NCBI RefSeq assembly: GCF_024323335.1
Contig: NC_066579.1
Location: forward strand, 351,795,400-351,859,399
From: Lathyrus oleraceus
Lineage: Eukaryota; Streptophyta; Magnoliopsida; Fabales; Fabaceae
Reading direction: 5' to 3'
DNA length: 64,000 nt
Position 1 is the stretch's first letter, and each line of letters begins with the position of its first letter. Shown piece by piece: positions 47,800 through 58,989 of the stretch. The translations under genes and the position numbers were made by a program. The notes beneath the pieces are model-generated. The model was not told where the DNA came from. It made no database searches and worked only from the letters and a program-made list of their open reading frames with translations.

Positions 47800-48615
47800 A
47801 TTATGGAGGTTTAAAAAATGTTGGTTTAAAAAATCATTTGAGAAATCATATTTTAAAATCATTTTATAAAATAGTTGAATATATGCAACGAGAATTAACA
47901 ATAAAGAAAAATAACTGAAAAATAAAAAGAGATAAGGGATGAGAAATAACATTGGAGAGTTATAAAAATTTGACCAATAAGACCAAAACTTGTCCCCACG
48001 AATTATTCTTGAGAGTTTCCATTATGCTTGAATTATTTTAGAAAGTTATGCTCATGAAGCCTCTTATACAAGAAAATGAAGTTTCGGACTAACTTTTAAC
48101 CAAACAATGAACAAGGCTTAAAGCAGTTATCAAGGGATAGAATTCCTCACACATAGTGAGTTATAAAGCTGAAAGGCTTCTCAATATTTTTAGTGTGTGT
48201 GATTTATACATATTGTTTTCATAAATACCCTTGTGTCTTTACAAGACACTGGCCACTCAGTCAGATACAATTAGACAAGCTTTCACAAGTTCTCTTTTTC
48301 ACACTCTGAAGCTTCAAGTCTTGACGTCAATATTTTTTACTTTTTCATCACACAAGAATCTTAAGTCTTTTTTATTAGGAAAATATATCTTGACGTTGAC
48401 TACCATCGTTTAAGAGTTTGAAATGTTAAACCATCGGTGAGCCTAAGTCTTCACTTGAGATTCGTTGGACTACAATTTTGACTTAAACCAGATGTCTAGC
48501 TTGATTCAAGAGGATATCTTTACCAACCATTTGTGCATCATTGATCGATTGAGCTATCTTCAGCAGTTGCATGACTTCAAGTGTTGTTATCATCAAAACT
48601 GATCACCTATTATAG
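47800..48615. other. Spacer with no recognised gene
   Basis: The sequence is AT-rich. There are short open frames but no domain, no LTR end and no repeat that I can place. Confidence 0.3.
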
Positions 48616-48992
48616 TTAACTTGACCTGGTGAAAAGAAGGATTTGTAAGTATACTGTGATTGGAGGAACTTTCTATAAAAGAGGCTTATCTACCCCATTG
48701 TTGAAATTCTTAAGAATGGAGGAATCTGTTTACGCCCTTTTTAGAAGTACACGAGGGTATAACTAAGTAACATCTCGGGGCCAGGGCATTGGCTGAAAAG
48801 ATTCTAAGGCCAGGGTATTCCTAGTTGACTATGGTTCAAGATGCCAAAAAATATGTGAAAAAGTGCGACCAATGTTAGTGGCATGGGGATATCTTTAACG
48901 CCTCATCCACAAAGCTACATGTTTTAACGTCGCCATGGTCATTTCTGCAATGAGGACTAAACATCCTTGTACCCATTTCTCTTGTGTGGGGG
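48616..48992 (+). pseudogene. Tat-type integrase, N-terminal zinc-finger part (split)
   Basis: Frameshifted + strand reading gives remnants of the pre-integrase region, then KYVKKCDQC (Cys pair of the zinc finger), WHGDIFNASSTKLHVL and SPWSFLQ, ending GTGTGGGGG. The codons pass directly into CAACTCAAG at 58179, with one GGGGG retained (VWG then QLKNLIIAIDIFTKW). The integrase was therefore one gene before the 9.2 kb insertion. Confidence 0.85.
48988..48992. repeat. Target-site duplication GGGGG, left copy
   Basis: Five G directly precede TGATCCGCTG. The same five G follow ACTGATCA at 58174-58178. Confidence 0.85.
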
Positions 48993-49279
48993 TGATCCGC
49001 TGTCGCACACGGGTCAAAACAAGTTTAAGACAAAACATAGTAAAAAGGGAAGTGAAACTCGAGTATCGTATCGCAAGGACTCTTGGATTATTATTAACCT
49101 ACTAGAATCGATTTGGTGGGGTTTATATTTTCGATTAAGAATAGGTGATTATAAGATAAGAAATTATGAAAAGTGATTATAAAATAAGTTGATCTACTGA
49201 CTCGGTTCCTACCTATCATCGGTTATTACAACTTCACTTCCCTAAGCGGAATCTATCCCTGTTCGATCACAATATCAAT
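48993..49279. repeat. Truncated Athila-like LTR head
   Basis: It begins TGATCCGCTGTCGCACACGG and is homologous to the first 280 bp of the next LTR (TCGAGTATCGTATCGCAAGG, GATTATAAAATAAG). It is cut where TTGATT occurs in both, which suggests joining at that short identity. Confidence 0.75.
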
Positions 49280-50360
49280 TGATTCGCTGTCGTGCACAGG
49301 TCAAAACGAGTAATTAGAAAACTGTAGTTTAGCGGAAGCGAAAACTCGAGTATCGTATCGCAAGGATTCTTGTATTATTGTTAACATAATGAAATCGATT
49401 TAGGGAGGGGATTTATGTTTTAGTGGTCGATTTAGAAAACAAAGCAAAAAAAGTGATTAAAATAAGCGATTATAAAATAAGCCAATCTACTATTTTCGGT
49501 TTCCGGCTAATCACTGGTTTTTACCTACTAATTCCCTAAGAAGCTTCGATCTCTATTCGATTCAATTTTGATTGACAAGCGTAATAGATATATGACATAT
49601 TTATATTCCTATATTCCGAATTAAACAAACGGATTAATACAATCGTGAATTAAGCAAACACGATTTACAAACGTGATTTAACGACAAAACGATGAAAACG
49701 GCGTTCAACAGTTAGGAATCTAATCATACGAATTTAATCAAAACCATTCCAAAAAATACAGATTAGGCAAATGAATTTTCATAGAATATAATTGAAAGAG
49801 AACGAAATTAAATTGATAGGATAAAAACCTCAAAGTCTTAGAAATTCGGTTACAGCAGATTGACTCTAGAAGATTAGTTCCTCTTCATGATCGCACAAAG
49901 CAAAACGTTATCGTGAATAAAGTGCTACAGTATTGTGGCTTATCCTTTTAAACAAAATAAGGGTTGCACTTATAATTCAAACTGAGCCGGAAAACCTAAA
50001 TTCATCCCAACAAATGTCCCTAAAGAAATTATTTTCTAAAGTACGAAACTTCAACAAATTATGTGAGACTTCTTCACTTCGAATCAACTTTTGGATTCAG
50101 AACAAAGGTTGTAGCTCTTTATCTTATCTTTCCAACGCATGTCAGAAGACATAAAACGACGTCCCGTAGCTCAAGTTATGATCCAAACAGTGAATAGGTA
50201 TCAAATAACCGCTAAAACTGAAAAATAGCAAACGAAAATAGATAAAAGGCAAACATGAACTTAAATATAAAAACATAATAAAATAGTAAAATAATCAAAA
50301 AAAACTAGAGAAATTCCTAAGTACAATTATAGAAGAATGTGTATCAAAATGCACTGATCA
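49280..50360 (-). repeat. Athila/Cyclops-like LTR, full length (1081 bp)
   Basis: It runs TGATTCGCTG to GCACTGATCA. On its right edge the + strand reads AATTCCCCCACACTTAAAC, the complement of a GTGTGGGGGAATT purine tract. This indicates that, for the minus-strand integrase at 51775-52970, it is the downstream (3') LTR. The inverted TGATCA-type ends are the usual TG...CA ends extended by chance. Confidence 0.8.
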
Positions 50361-51774
50361 AATTCCCCCACACTTAAACTTTTGCACTCCGAGCAAAATT
50401 ACAATTTCAAAACAAAAGAAAAGAAAATAGAGCATGCACTTCCAAAAGTTTTCAAGATGCAAAGTACAAGCATAATTCTAAGTCTAAGCTTCAAGAATAT
50501 GGTGTTAGTAAGCCACTTTTTATGACATTCAAAGCAGATAGGAAAATAGATTACCAAAGAGTACATCAACAATAATAAGATCCTCACAGTATATAATTCA
50601 CTCAACTCTCAAGTATTTACATTAATTGTTTACACTCAAAGCACAAATGAAAGTTAGTACTACCATAAGCTTGAAAAAACTCTAACATCAATAATTGAAA
50701 TACATGCACACAAAGATCAAAAGGACTATCATTTGGTTGTAATTTGGCCAAGGTAAGGGTGAGATGAATCCTAAGGGGTACTAGGCTAAAATTCAAAGAG
50801 AAAAAAGAACTTGAAAGAAACTGCGGGAGTTGAATTTACAAAATATTTCATTCACTTCAACAACTTTATAATAACTTTTTTCATTCATATTTTTCTTTTC
50901 CTTTCTCTTTTTATTTCTTGTTTTTTTCTTTTCATAAGGAGTATGTATTGACATGTATTCATCCTTCTATTTTTTTCCATTCATTTTTTTTATTTTTTAT
51001 TTTCTTTTTATATTTTTCTTTTCTTTTTCTACCAACTTCTAAAATTTACAACCATAATTATTCAACCCCACACAACTCCAAACAAGACTCTTTCAACCCT
51101 TTGAATATGGTGATAACATTGTTTTTCACTTCTCAGTTTGTAATGAGTTGTAAACAAAAAAGGATAATAGGCTTAAGGGGGTTTCAACACAAGGGATGAT
51201 ATTATTTCAGGGTTGGCTTTTTGCTAACTGGCTAAAAAAACAAAAAACAAAACTATTTTTATCATATCAGTATGCACAAGTAAACAACAACATCAATAAG
51301 AGTCAATTCAAGTTCTAGAGACTCACAAATATGAGTGAATCACACAAGAAAAAAGGAGATGGATTTTTGTATGTTATCCATATAAGGCTCAAAATATCAC
51401 AAGGTTAATTGATCTACCACAAATGATGTATAATTTAGAGTTTAGTCCTGCCTATCATACTAAGAATGCACAACAAATTTTTCACATCACACCACAAGAC
51501 TTTAATCAAGAAAAGTAAGAAAAATACTCATAATTGTAACTAAAAAACCAAAGGAAAAAGCATGCAATTTAATTTTAAGAAAGCAAACAAAAACCAAAAC
51601 ATAGAAAAACTGAAAACAAAATAAAGAAAATAAAACATATAAATGTTTCTCTCCCCCACACTTAAAACATGTATTGTCCTAAATGAAAGGACACAATTAT
51701 TGAATAAGAGTGAGAGAAAGGGAAAAGGTGTTCCCTGGTCAAGTTGCAGGGTAGGTGGGGTTTTCCAAGGAAAG
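50361..51774 (-). other. 3' UTR of Athila-like copy A
   Basis: This A/T-rich stretch lies between integrase A and the LTR. Part of it (51294-51774) is the inverse of 54220-54690 and similar to 55310-55800. A short frame at 50918-51199 is repeated near 54989-55213 and has no known domain. Confidence 0.55.
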
Positions 51775-52975
51775 TTATTTTAAGGGTGCATCTTTAGGCA
51801 TCAAACTTTCATGGAATATCTTCAAGCGCTGCCCATTGACCTTAAAGGTTTTGTTAGTATCTGCACTTTTTATTTCTACTGCGCCATGAGGGAAAACATT
51901 AGTAACAACAAAAGGGCCAATCCACTTGGATCGAAGTTTCCCAACCATAAGCTTAAGGCGGGAGCTAAAAAGTAAAACCTGTTGGCTCACAGAGAATTCC
52001 TTCATAGAAATCATCTTATCATGGAAGTGCTTAGTTTTCTCTTTATAAATCCTAGAGCTCTCATAAGCCTCGAGCCTAAGTTCTTCAAGTTGTTGTAATT
52101 GGAGTTTTCTTTCAATACCTGGTTGTTGCATCTTCAAAATTACAACTTTTTACCGCCCAATAAGCACATTGTTCTATCTCTATAGGACGATGACATGCCT
52201 TACCAAGAACAAGTCGATTGGGAAACATCCCTATTGGTGTCTTAAAAGTTGTTCTTTGAGCCCAAAGTGCGTCTTCTAGACGACGACTCCAGTCCTTCCT
52301 GTTTGGTTGCACCATTTTCTCTAAAACCTGTTTGAGATCTCAGCTTCCCCATTAGTTTATGGGTGATATGCAATAGAGACTCTATGCACAACTCCATACT
52401 TCCGGAGCAAAGCTTCCATGGTGTGGTTACAGAATGAGTGCATTGGTCACTTATGATAGCTCGGGGGATTCCGAACCTGCAAAAAATATTGGACCTGACA
52501 AAATCTGCAACAACTCTATAATCATTAGTCCTAGTGGGGATAGCTTCCACCTACTTTTAAACATAATGAAAATCAAGATAAATATAGAGAAAACCAAATG
52601 ATATAGGAAAGGGACCCATGAGGTTGATTCCCCAAACATCAAATACCTCAGCGAAAAAAGTAGGTTGATGAGGCATTTCACTCTTACGAGTGATGGATGT
52701 ACCTGCTATTTGGCACTCTTTACAAGTTCGATAGGTCTCATAGGCATCTTTAAAAATAGTGGGCCAATAGAAACCTGAGTCTAAGACTTTTCTTGTAGTC
52801 CTTTGAGGACCAAAGTGCTCCCTACTTGAGAAGCATGAGAAAGATGCAAAATAGATTCAATCTCATAGTCGGGGACACATCTCCTAATTACCTGATCACT
52901 ACCAAACTTCCAAAGATATGGATCATCCCAAACATAATATTTGGAATCACTCTTGAGTTTGTGAATCTAAAAGGC
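51775..52975 (-). pseudogene. Athila-like integrase, copy A (minus strand)
   Basis: It reads from the zinc-finger side near 52970 (YVWDDPYLWKFGSDQV, CVPDYEIESI in one frame), through the core (FCRFGIPRAIISDQ, shifted, then HPQTNGQ-like), to the tail ([48 protein letters not shown]). Frameshifts and stops divide it. It matches copies B and C throughout. On its upstream side it is joined directly to a gag fragment on the opposite strand. Confidence 0.85.
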
Positions 52976-53204
52976 CCTAATGCTAATGTGAGTACAATTT
53001 CCTTGAGATCCAGAAAGGTAACAGAACCAGCCCCAGAAAAAAATAAAAAAAATCTTGAGGTAACACCTGAACCATCTTCCGTTGTGATAGAAACTGAACC
53101 CTCTGTTGTGGTAGAAATTGAAAAAGAAAAAGAGAAGGAGTATGTGCCACCAGTTCCCTTCCCACATAAAATACTTAAAAATAAAATGACTGATGATGGA
53201 GACA

Positions 53205-53235
<31 letters not shown>

Positions 53236-53290
53236 ATATGTGTTCATAAAAATGGCGGTAAAGTTTCCGCTTATTGATGTGATTAAGAAA
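52972..53290 (+). pseudogene. Athila-like gag fragment, copy A (plus strand)
   Basis: It reads ISLRSRKVTEPAPEKNKKN, a Glu/Val-rich linker with KEKEKEYVPPVPFPHKI, then DKRERERERE and MAVKFPLIDVIKK. This is the C-terminal part of an Athila gag (the YVPPxPFPxR/K block), and the (GA)n run codes the repeated Arg-Glu. It is head-to-head with integrase A. Its end, at ATTAAG near 53285, runs straight into LTR sequence. Confidence 0.75.
53203..53231. repeat. (GA)n microsatellite in the gag fragment
   Basis: About 14 GA units lie at the position of the gag Arg-Glu run. The parallel copy at 57240-57272 is longer (about 16 units). Confidence 0.9.
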
Positions 53291-53872
53291 ACACGATTTA
53301 ACGTCAAAGCGACGAAAACGGCGTTCAACAGTTAGGAATGCAATCATAAGAATTTGATCAAAACCATTCCATTAAATGAACATTCCGAAAATGAATTTTC
53401 ATAGAATAGAATTGAAAGATAACGAAATTAAATTGATAGGATAAAAACCTCAAAGCCTTGGAAATTCGGTTACAGCATATTGACTCTAGAAGATTAGTTC
53501 CTCTTCATGATCGCACAAAGCAAAAAGTTATCGTGAATAAGGTGTAATTTGCTACAGTACCGCGACTTCTCCTTTTAAACAAAATAAGGGTTTCACTTAT
53601 AATTCAAATTGGGCCGAAAAACCTAAATTCGGCCCAACAAATGGCCAAAAGAAATTATTTCCTAAAGTATGAAAGTTCAACGAATTATGTGAGACTTCTG
53701 CACTCCAAATCTGCTTTTGGCTTCAATGCAAAAGTTGTAGCTCTTTATCTTAGATTTCCAATAGATGTCAGAACGCACAAAACAACATCCCGTAGCTCAA
53801 GTTATGATCTGAACAGTAAACATGTATTAAATAACCGCTAAAATTGAAAATAGCAAACGAAAATAGATTAAA
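53291..53872. repeat. Athila-like LTR segment, internal
   Basis: It is homologous to 49665-50240 (ACGGCGTTCAACAGTTAGG, TTCATGATCGCACAAAGC, CAAAATAAGGGTTTCAC-like). It starts at the gag junction and is broken at 53873 by an integrase fragment reading in the opposite sense to copies A and C. Confidence 0.7.
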
Positions 53873-54690
53873 CAAGCAGGTATTGAAAGAAAACTCCAAT
53901 TACAACAACTTGAAGAACTTAGGCTAGAGGCTTATGAGAGATCTAGGATTTATAAAGACAAAACTAAGCACTTCCATGATAAGATGATTTCTAGGAAGGA
54001 ATTCTCTGTGGGCCAACGGGTTTTACTGTTTAACTCCCGCCTTAAGCTTATGGTTGGGAAACTTCGACCCAAGTGGATTAGCCCTTTTGTTGTTACTAAT
54101 GTTTTCCCTCATGGTGTAGTAGAAATAAAAAGTGCAGGTACTGACAAAACCTTTAAGGTCAATGGATGGCGCCTGAAGATATTCCATGAAAGTTTGGTGC
54201 CTAGAGATGCACCCTTATAAAATCTTTCTTTGGAAAATCCCACATACCCTGCAACTTGACCAGGGAGCATCTTTTCCTTTTCTCTCACTCTTATTTAATA
54301 ATTGTGTCCTTTCATTAAGGACAATGCATGTTTTAAGTGTGGGGGAGAGAACCATTTATTTGTTTTGTTTTCAGTTTTTCTCTGTTTTGGTTTTAGTTTG
54401 CTTTCTTAAAATTAAATTGCATGTTATTTCCTTTGGTTTTTTAGTTACAATTATGAGTATTTTTCTTAGTTCTCTTGACTAAAGTCTTGTGGTGTAATGT
54501 GAAACTTTTGCTGTGCATTTTTAGTATGATAGGTAGGACTAAACTCTAAATTGTACATCATTTGTGGTAGATCAATTAACCTTGTGAGATTTTGAGCCTT
54601 ATATGGATAACATACAAAAACCCATCTCTTTCTTTCTTGTGTGATTCACTCATGTCTGTTAGTCTCTAGAACTTGAATTGAGTCTTTAAA
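53873..54690 (+). pseudogene. Athila-like integrase tail and 3' UTR, copy B (plus strand)
   Basis: Its protein part is [46 protein letters not shown] and [13 protein letters not shown] (to about 54220), with matching 3' UTR after it. It is the reverse complement of 51294-52150 and of 55310-56160. Only the C-terminal domain remains. Confidence 0.85.
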
Positions 54691-54694
54691 ACAT

Positions 54695-54857
54695 ATAAGA
54701 CTAAAGAATTATTTGACCCTTCTTCACTCTGAATCTTCTTCTAACTTCAAAATGAAACTAGTATCTCTTTCTATTAGCTTTCCAATGCATATTAGAACGC
54801 GTCAATTCGATTTGCATAGCCCAAGTTATGGTCTGCATAATGAACAGATATCAAATA
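54695..54857. repeat. Athila-like LTR segment, second module
   Basis: It contains CTTCAAAATGAAACTAGTATC and AAGTTATGGTCTGCATAATG, found again near 57910-58020. It ends TATCAAATAA, where the second tandem unit starts with ACTGCGAGAGTTGAATTTAC (as at 50820). Confidence 0.65.
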
Positions 54858-55805
54858 AACTGCGAGAGTTGAATTTACAAAATGATTCATTCACTTCAAC
54901 AACTATATAGTAACTTTTTTCATTCATATTTTTATTCTCCTTTCTCTTTTTATTTCTTTTTTTCTTTTCATAAGGAGTATGTATTGACATGTATACATCC
55001 TTCTATTTCTTTTCATTTTTTTTATTTTTTATTTTCTTTTTCTACCAACTTCTGAAATATTACATACATAACTATTCAACCCCACGCAACTCCAAACAAG
55101 ACTCTTTCAACCCTTTGAATATGGTGATAACATTGTTTTTCACTTCTCGGTTTGTAATGAGGTTTAAACAAAAAAAGGATAATAGGCTTAAGGGGGTTTC
55201 AAACAAGGGATGATATTATTTCAGAGTTGGATTTTTGGCTAACTGACTAAAAAAACAAAAAACAAAACTATCTTTACCATATCAGTGTGCACAAGTAAAC
55301 AGCAGCATCAACAATACTCAATTCAAGCTCTAGAGACTAACAGACATGAGTGAATCACACAAGAAATAAAGAGACGGATTTTTGTATGTTGTCCATATAA
55401 GACTCAAATGATGTACCACAAATGCTCACAAGGTTAATTGATCTACCACAAATGATGTACAATTTAGAGTTTAATCCTACATATCATACTAAAAATGCAC
55501 AACAAAATTTTCACATCACACCACAAGACATTAGTCAAGAGAACTAAGAAAAATACTCATAATTGTAACTAAAAAACCAAAGGAAATAGCATGCAATTTA
55601 ATTTTAAGAAAGCAAACAAAAACCAAAACAGAGAAAAACTAAAAACAAAACAAAGAAAACAAAACAAATAAATGGCTCCCTTCCCCACATTTAAACATGC
55701 ATTATCCTTAATGAAAGGACATAATTATTAAATAAGAGTGAGATAAAGGGAAAAGATTCTCCCTGGTCAAGTTGTAGGGTGGGTGGGATTTTCCAAATAA
55801 AGCTC
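54858..55805 (-). other. 3' UTR of Athila-like copy C
   Basis: It is homologous to 50821-51774, with a small internal duplication near 55407-55440 (ATGATGTACCACAAATG). I see no coding domain. Confidence 0.6.
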
Positions 55806-57000
55806 TTATAAGGGGGCATCTTCAGGCACCAAACTTTCATGGAATATCTTCAGGCGCTATCCATTGACCTTAAAGGTTTTGTCAGTACCTGCACTTTTTA
55901 TTTCTACTACACCATGAGGGAAAACATTAGTAACAACAAAAGGGCTAATTCACTTGGGTCGAAGTTTCCCAACCATAAGCTTAAGGCGGGAGTTAAACAG
56001 TAAAACCCGTTGGCCCACAGAGAATTCCTTCCTAGAAATCATCTTATCATGGAAGTGCTTAGTTTTGTCTTTATAAATCCTAGAGCTCTCATAAGCCTCT
56101 AGCATAAGTTCTTCAAGTTGTTGTAATTGGAGTTTTCTTTCAATACCTGCTTGTTGCATCTCCAAATTACAACTTTTTACCGCCCAATAAGCACGGTGTT
56201 CTATCTCTACAGGAAGGCGACATGCCTTACCAAAAAAAAGTCGATAGGGAAACATCCCTATTGGTGTCTTAAAAGTTGTTCTTTGAGCCCAAAGTGCGTT
56301 TTCTAGACGACGACTCTAGTCCTTCCTGTTTGGTTGCATCATTTTCTCTAAAACCTGTTTGATCACCCTGTTTGAGATTTCAGCTTGCCCATTAGTTTGT
56401 GGGTGATATACGGTAGAGACTCTATGCACAACTCCATACTTCCGTAGCAAAGCTTCCATGGTGCGGTTACAGAAATGAGTGCTTGGGTCACTTATGATAG
56501 ATCGGGGGATTCCAAACTTGCAAAAAATATTAGACCTGACAAAATATGCAACAACTCTAGAATAATTAGTCCTAGTGGGGATAACTTCCACCCACTTTGA
56601 AACACAATGAACAACAAGCAAAATATAGAGAAAACCAAATGATATAGGAAAGGGGCCCATGAAGTTGATTCCCCATACATCAAATACCTCACAGAAAAGC
56701 ATAGGTTGCTGAGGCATTTCACTCTTACGAGTAATGGATGTACCTGTTATTTGGCACTATTTACAAGTTCGATAGGTCTCATAGGTATCTTTAAAAATAG
56801 TGGGCCAATAGAAACTTGAGTATAAGACTTTTCTTGTAGTCCTTTGAGGACCAAAGTGCTCCCTACTTGAGAAACATGAGAAAGATGCAAAATAAATTCA
56901 ATCTAATAGTCGGAGACACATCTCCTAATTACCCGATCACTACCAAACTTCCAAAGATATGAATCATCCCAAACATAATATTTGACATCACTCTTGATTT
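55806..57000 (-). pseudogene. Athila-like integrase, copy C (minus strand)
   Basis: The frames 56717-56316 and 56255-55950 carry [19 protein letters not shown], then [19 protein letters not shown]. The position of the first catalytic Asp (family: DxxSKW) is His here. Then come [15 protein letters not shown] (second Asp kept) and [16 protein letters not shown] (Glu kept). The tail is [15 protein letters not shown] and [10 protein letters not shown]. Stops and the lost Asp make it dead. Confidence 0.87.
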
Positions 57001-57002
57001 TG

Positions 57003-57236
57003 TGAATCCAAAAGGCCCCAATGCTAATGTGAGTGCAATTTCCTTGAGATCCGGGAAGGTAACAGAACCAGCCCAAAAAAAATAAAAATTCTTGAGGTAA
57101 CACCTGAACCATATTCCGTTGTGATAGAAACTGAACCTTCTATTATGGTAGAAACTGAAAAAGAAAAAGAGAAGGAGTATGTGCCACCAGTTCCCTTCTC
57201 ACATAGAATACTGACAAATAAAAGGACTGATGATGG

Positions 57237-57277
<41 letters not shown>

Positions 57278-57322
57278 AGATGTATTCAGAAAAGTGGCGG
57301 TAAACATTCCGCTTATTGATGT
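57003..57322 (+). pseudogene. Athila-like gag fragment, copy C (plus strand)
   Basis: It is parallel to 52972-53290: the gag linker and KEKEKEYVPPVPFSHR-like block, then the (GA)n run, then an 'AVNIPLIDVIKQ'-type end before LTR sequence. It shares the head-to-head junction with the integrase and the ATTAAGCAAA junction with the LTR, so both units descend from one rearranged ancestor. Confidence 0.75.
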
Positions 57323-58173
57323 GATTAAGCAAATACGATTTACAAACGCGATTTAACGACAAAGCGACAAAAACGGCGTTCAACAGTTAGGAATGCAATC
57401 ATATGAATTTAATCAAAACCATTCCATAAAATAAAGATTAAGAAAATTAATTTTCATAGAATTGAATTTAAAGAGAACGAAATTAAATTGATAGGATAAA
57501 AACCTCAAAGCCTTGGAAATTCGGTTACAGCATATTGACTCTAGAAGATTAGTTCCTCTTCATGATCGCACAAAGCAAAAAGTTATCGTGAATAAGGTGT
57601 AATTTGCTACAGTACCGCGGCTTCTCCTTTTAAACAAAATAAGGGTTTCACTTATAATTCAAATTGGGCCGAAAAACCTAAATTCGGCCCAACAAATGGC
57701 CAAAAGAAATTATTTCCTAAAGTATGAAAGTTCAACGAATTATGTGAGACTTCTGCACTCCGAATCTGCTTTTGGCTTCAATGCAAAAGTTGTAGCTCAA
57801 GTTATGATCTGAACAGTGAACAGGTATTAAATAACCGCTAAAATTGAAAATAGCAAACGAAAATAGATTAAACAAGCAGGTATTGAAAGAAAACTCCAAT
57901 TACAACAACTTCAAAATGAAACTAGTATCTCTTTCTATTAGCTTTCCAACGCAAATTAGAACGCGTCAATCCGATTTTCGGAGCTCAAGTTATGGTATGC
58001 ATAATGAACAAATATCAAATAACTGTTAATGCTGAAAATAAAATATGAAATTAAAATAAAGACAAAAATAAACTTAAATCAAAAAACACAATAAAATAGT
58101 AAAATTATTAAAACAAACTAGAGAAATGCCTAAGTATAATAGTAGAATAATATGCATCGAAATGCACTGATCA
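57323..58173. repeat. Athila-like LTR, truncated, right end of the composite
   Basis: It begins at the ATTAAGCAAA junction and runs to GCACTGATCA. Relative to 53291-54857 it lacks two stretches: one between copies of GTAGCTC (near 57790) and one between copies of CAACTTC/TAACTTC (near 57910). The second loss removed nearly all of an inserted integrase fragment, leaving only CAAGCAGGTATTGAAAG and a few bases. Confidence 0.75.
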
Positions 58174-58178
58174 GGGGG
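58174..58178. repeat. Target-site duplication GGGGG, right copy
   Basis: It matches 48988-48992 and is followed by the continuing integrase codons CAACTCAAG. Confidence 0.85.
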
Positions 58179-58970
58179 CAACTCAAGAACTTGATCATAG
58201 CCATTGACATTTTTACCAAGTGGATCAAGGCAGAGGCATTGGAAAATATCACGACAATGAATGTACTAAATTCTTTAAGAGAAACATATTGGCTAGGATA
58301 GCCCCCCCCCCCCCCAAGGAATTTTGACAGATAATGGAATATAGTTTATTAATGAAAGGATGAAAATCTTATTGGAGGAGTTGAGGATCAAATAAAACTT
58401 CACGTCGATAGAGCATCCTTAGACGAACGATCAAGTCAAAGCGATCAATCAGGTGTTAGTTATAGGCCTAAAGCGGAGACTATAGAAGGCCAATGGTAAC
58501 TAGAAAGGCGAATTTCCACACTTCCGGTGAGCTTAACGTACAACTCTCTAGTAGACAACATGAGAAAATCCATTCTAGCTCATGTACAATTCTAATGGAA
58601 ATTGAAGAACTGAGTTGGAGGACGACTAACCCTTTGCTAGTAGGTGATATAACATAGCAATCAGAGAAGAGATCAATCTTTTAGATGAAAAAAGGATGCT
58701 AGCCACCTTCACCAGCACCACCATCAAGCAAACCATGGTCTTTAGGTACAACTGGTGTGTCCAACCAAGAGAATCCCAAATAGGAGACTTGGTGCTGCAA
58801 AGAATTGACATAGGAAGGGAAAATGCTCGGGATGGCGAACTGGAAGAAAATTGGAAAGGAACCTAGCGGGTGATATCCAACACTGAGAAAAGGAGCCCAC
58901 GTCTTGGAATCCCTCGCATGAAAACAAGTACCAACGACTTGGAACGTCGCCAAACTAAAACGATATTAGA
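58179..58970 (+). pseudogene. Tat-type integrase, core and tail (split)
   Basis: It continues 48992. It reads LKNLIIAIDIFTKWIKAEAL (first Asp kept), then a stretch where a run of 14 C (58302-58315) replaces the start of the 'GIPKEIL' block, then ILTDNG-like sequence (second Asp). The Glu position reads QVKAINQ, where the family has Glu, so the third acid is Lys. RREINLLDEKRMLA and GDLVLQRIDIGREN form the tail. Several stops break it. Confidence 0.8.
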
Positions 58971-58989
58971 GCTAAAAGGACTAAGTATC

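Larger units (their letters stand above)
48993..58173. mobile_element. Athila/Cyclops-like gypsy composite, 9.2 kb
   Basis: The insertion runs from TGATCCGCTG to GCACTGATCA and is bounded by GGGGG duplications. Inside are a partial LTR (48993-49279), a full LTR (49280-50360), two minus-strand integrase plus 3' UTR segments, one plus-strand integrase plus 3' UTR segment, and two plus-strand gag fragments, ending in a truncated LTR. The gag and integrase sequences are of Athila type, and legume relatives are known as Cyclops. The order of parts is rearranged and partly repeated, so it is a recombination product, not a simple element. Confidence 0.8.

Noticed and set aside
52826..53335. 169-codon + strand ORF as a host gene
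   Set aside because: Its first third is antisense to an integrase; the rest is an Athila gag fragment running into LTR sequence.
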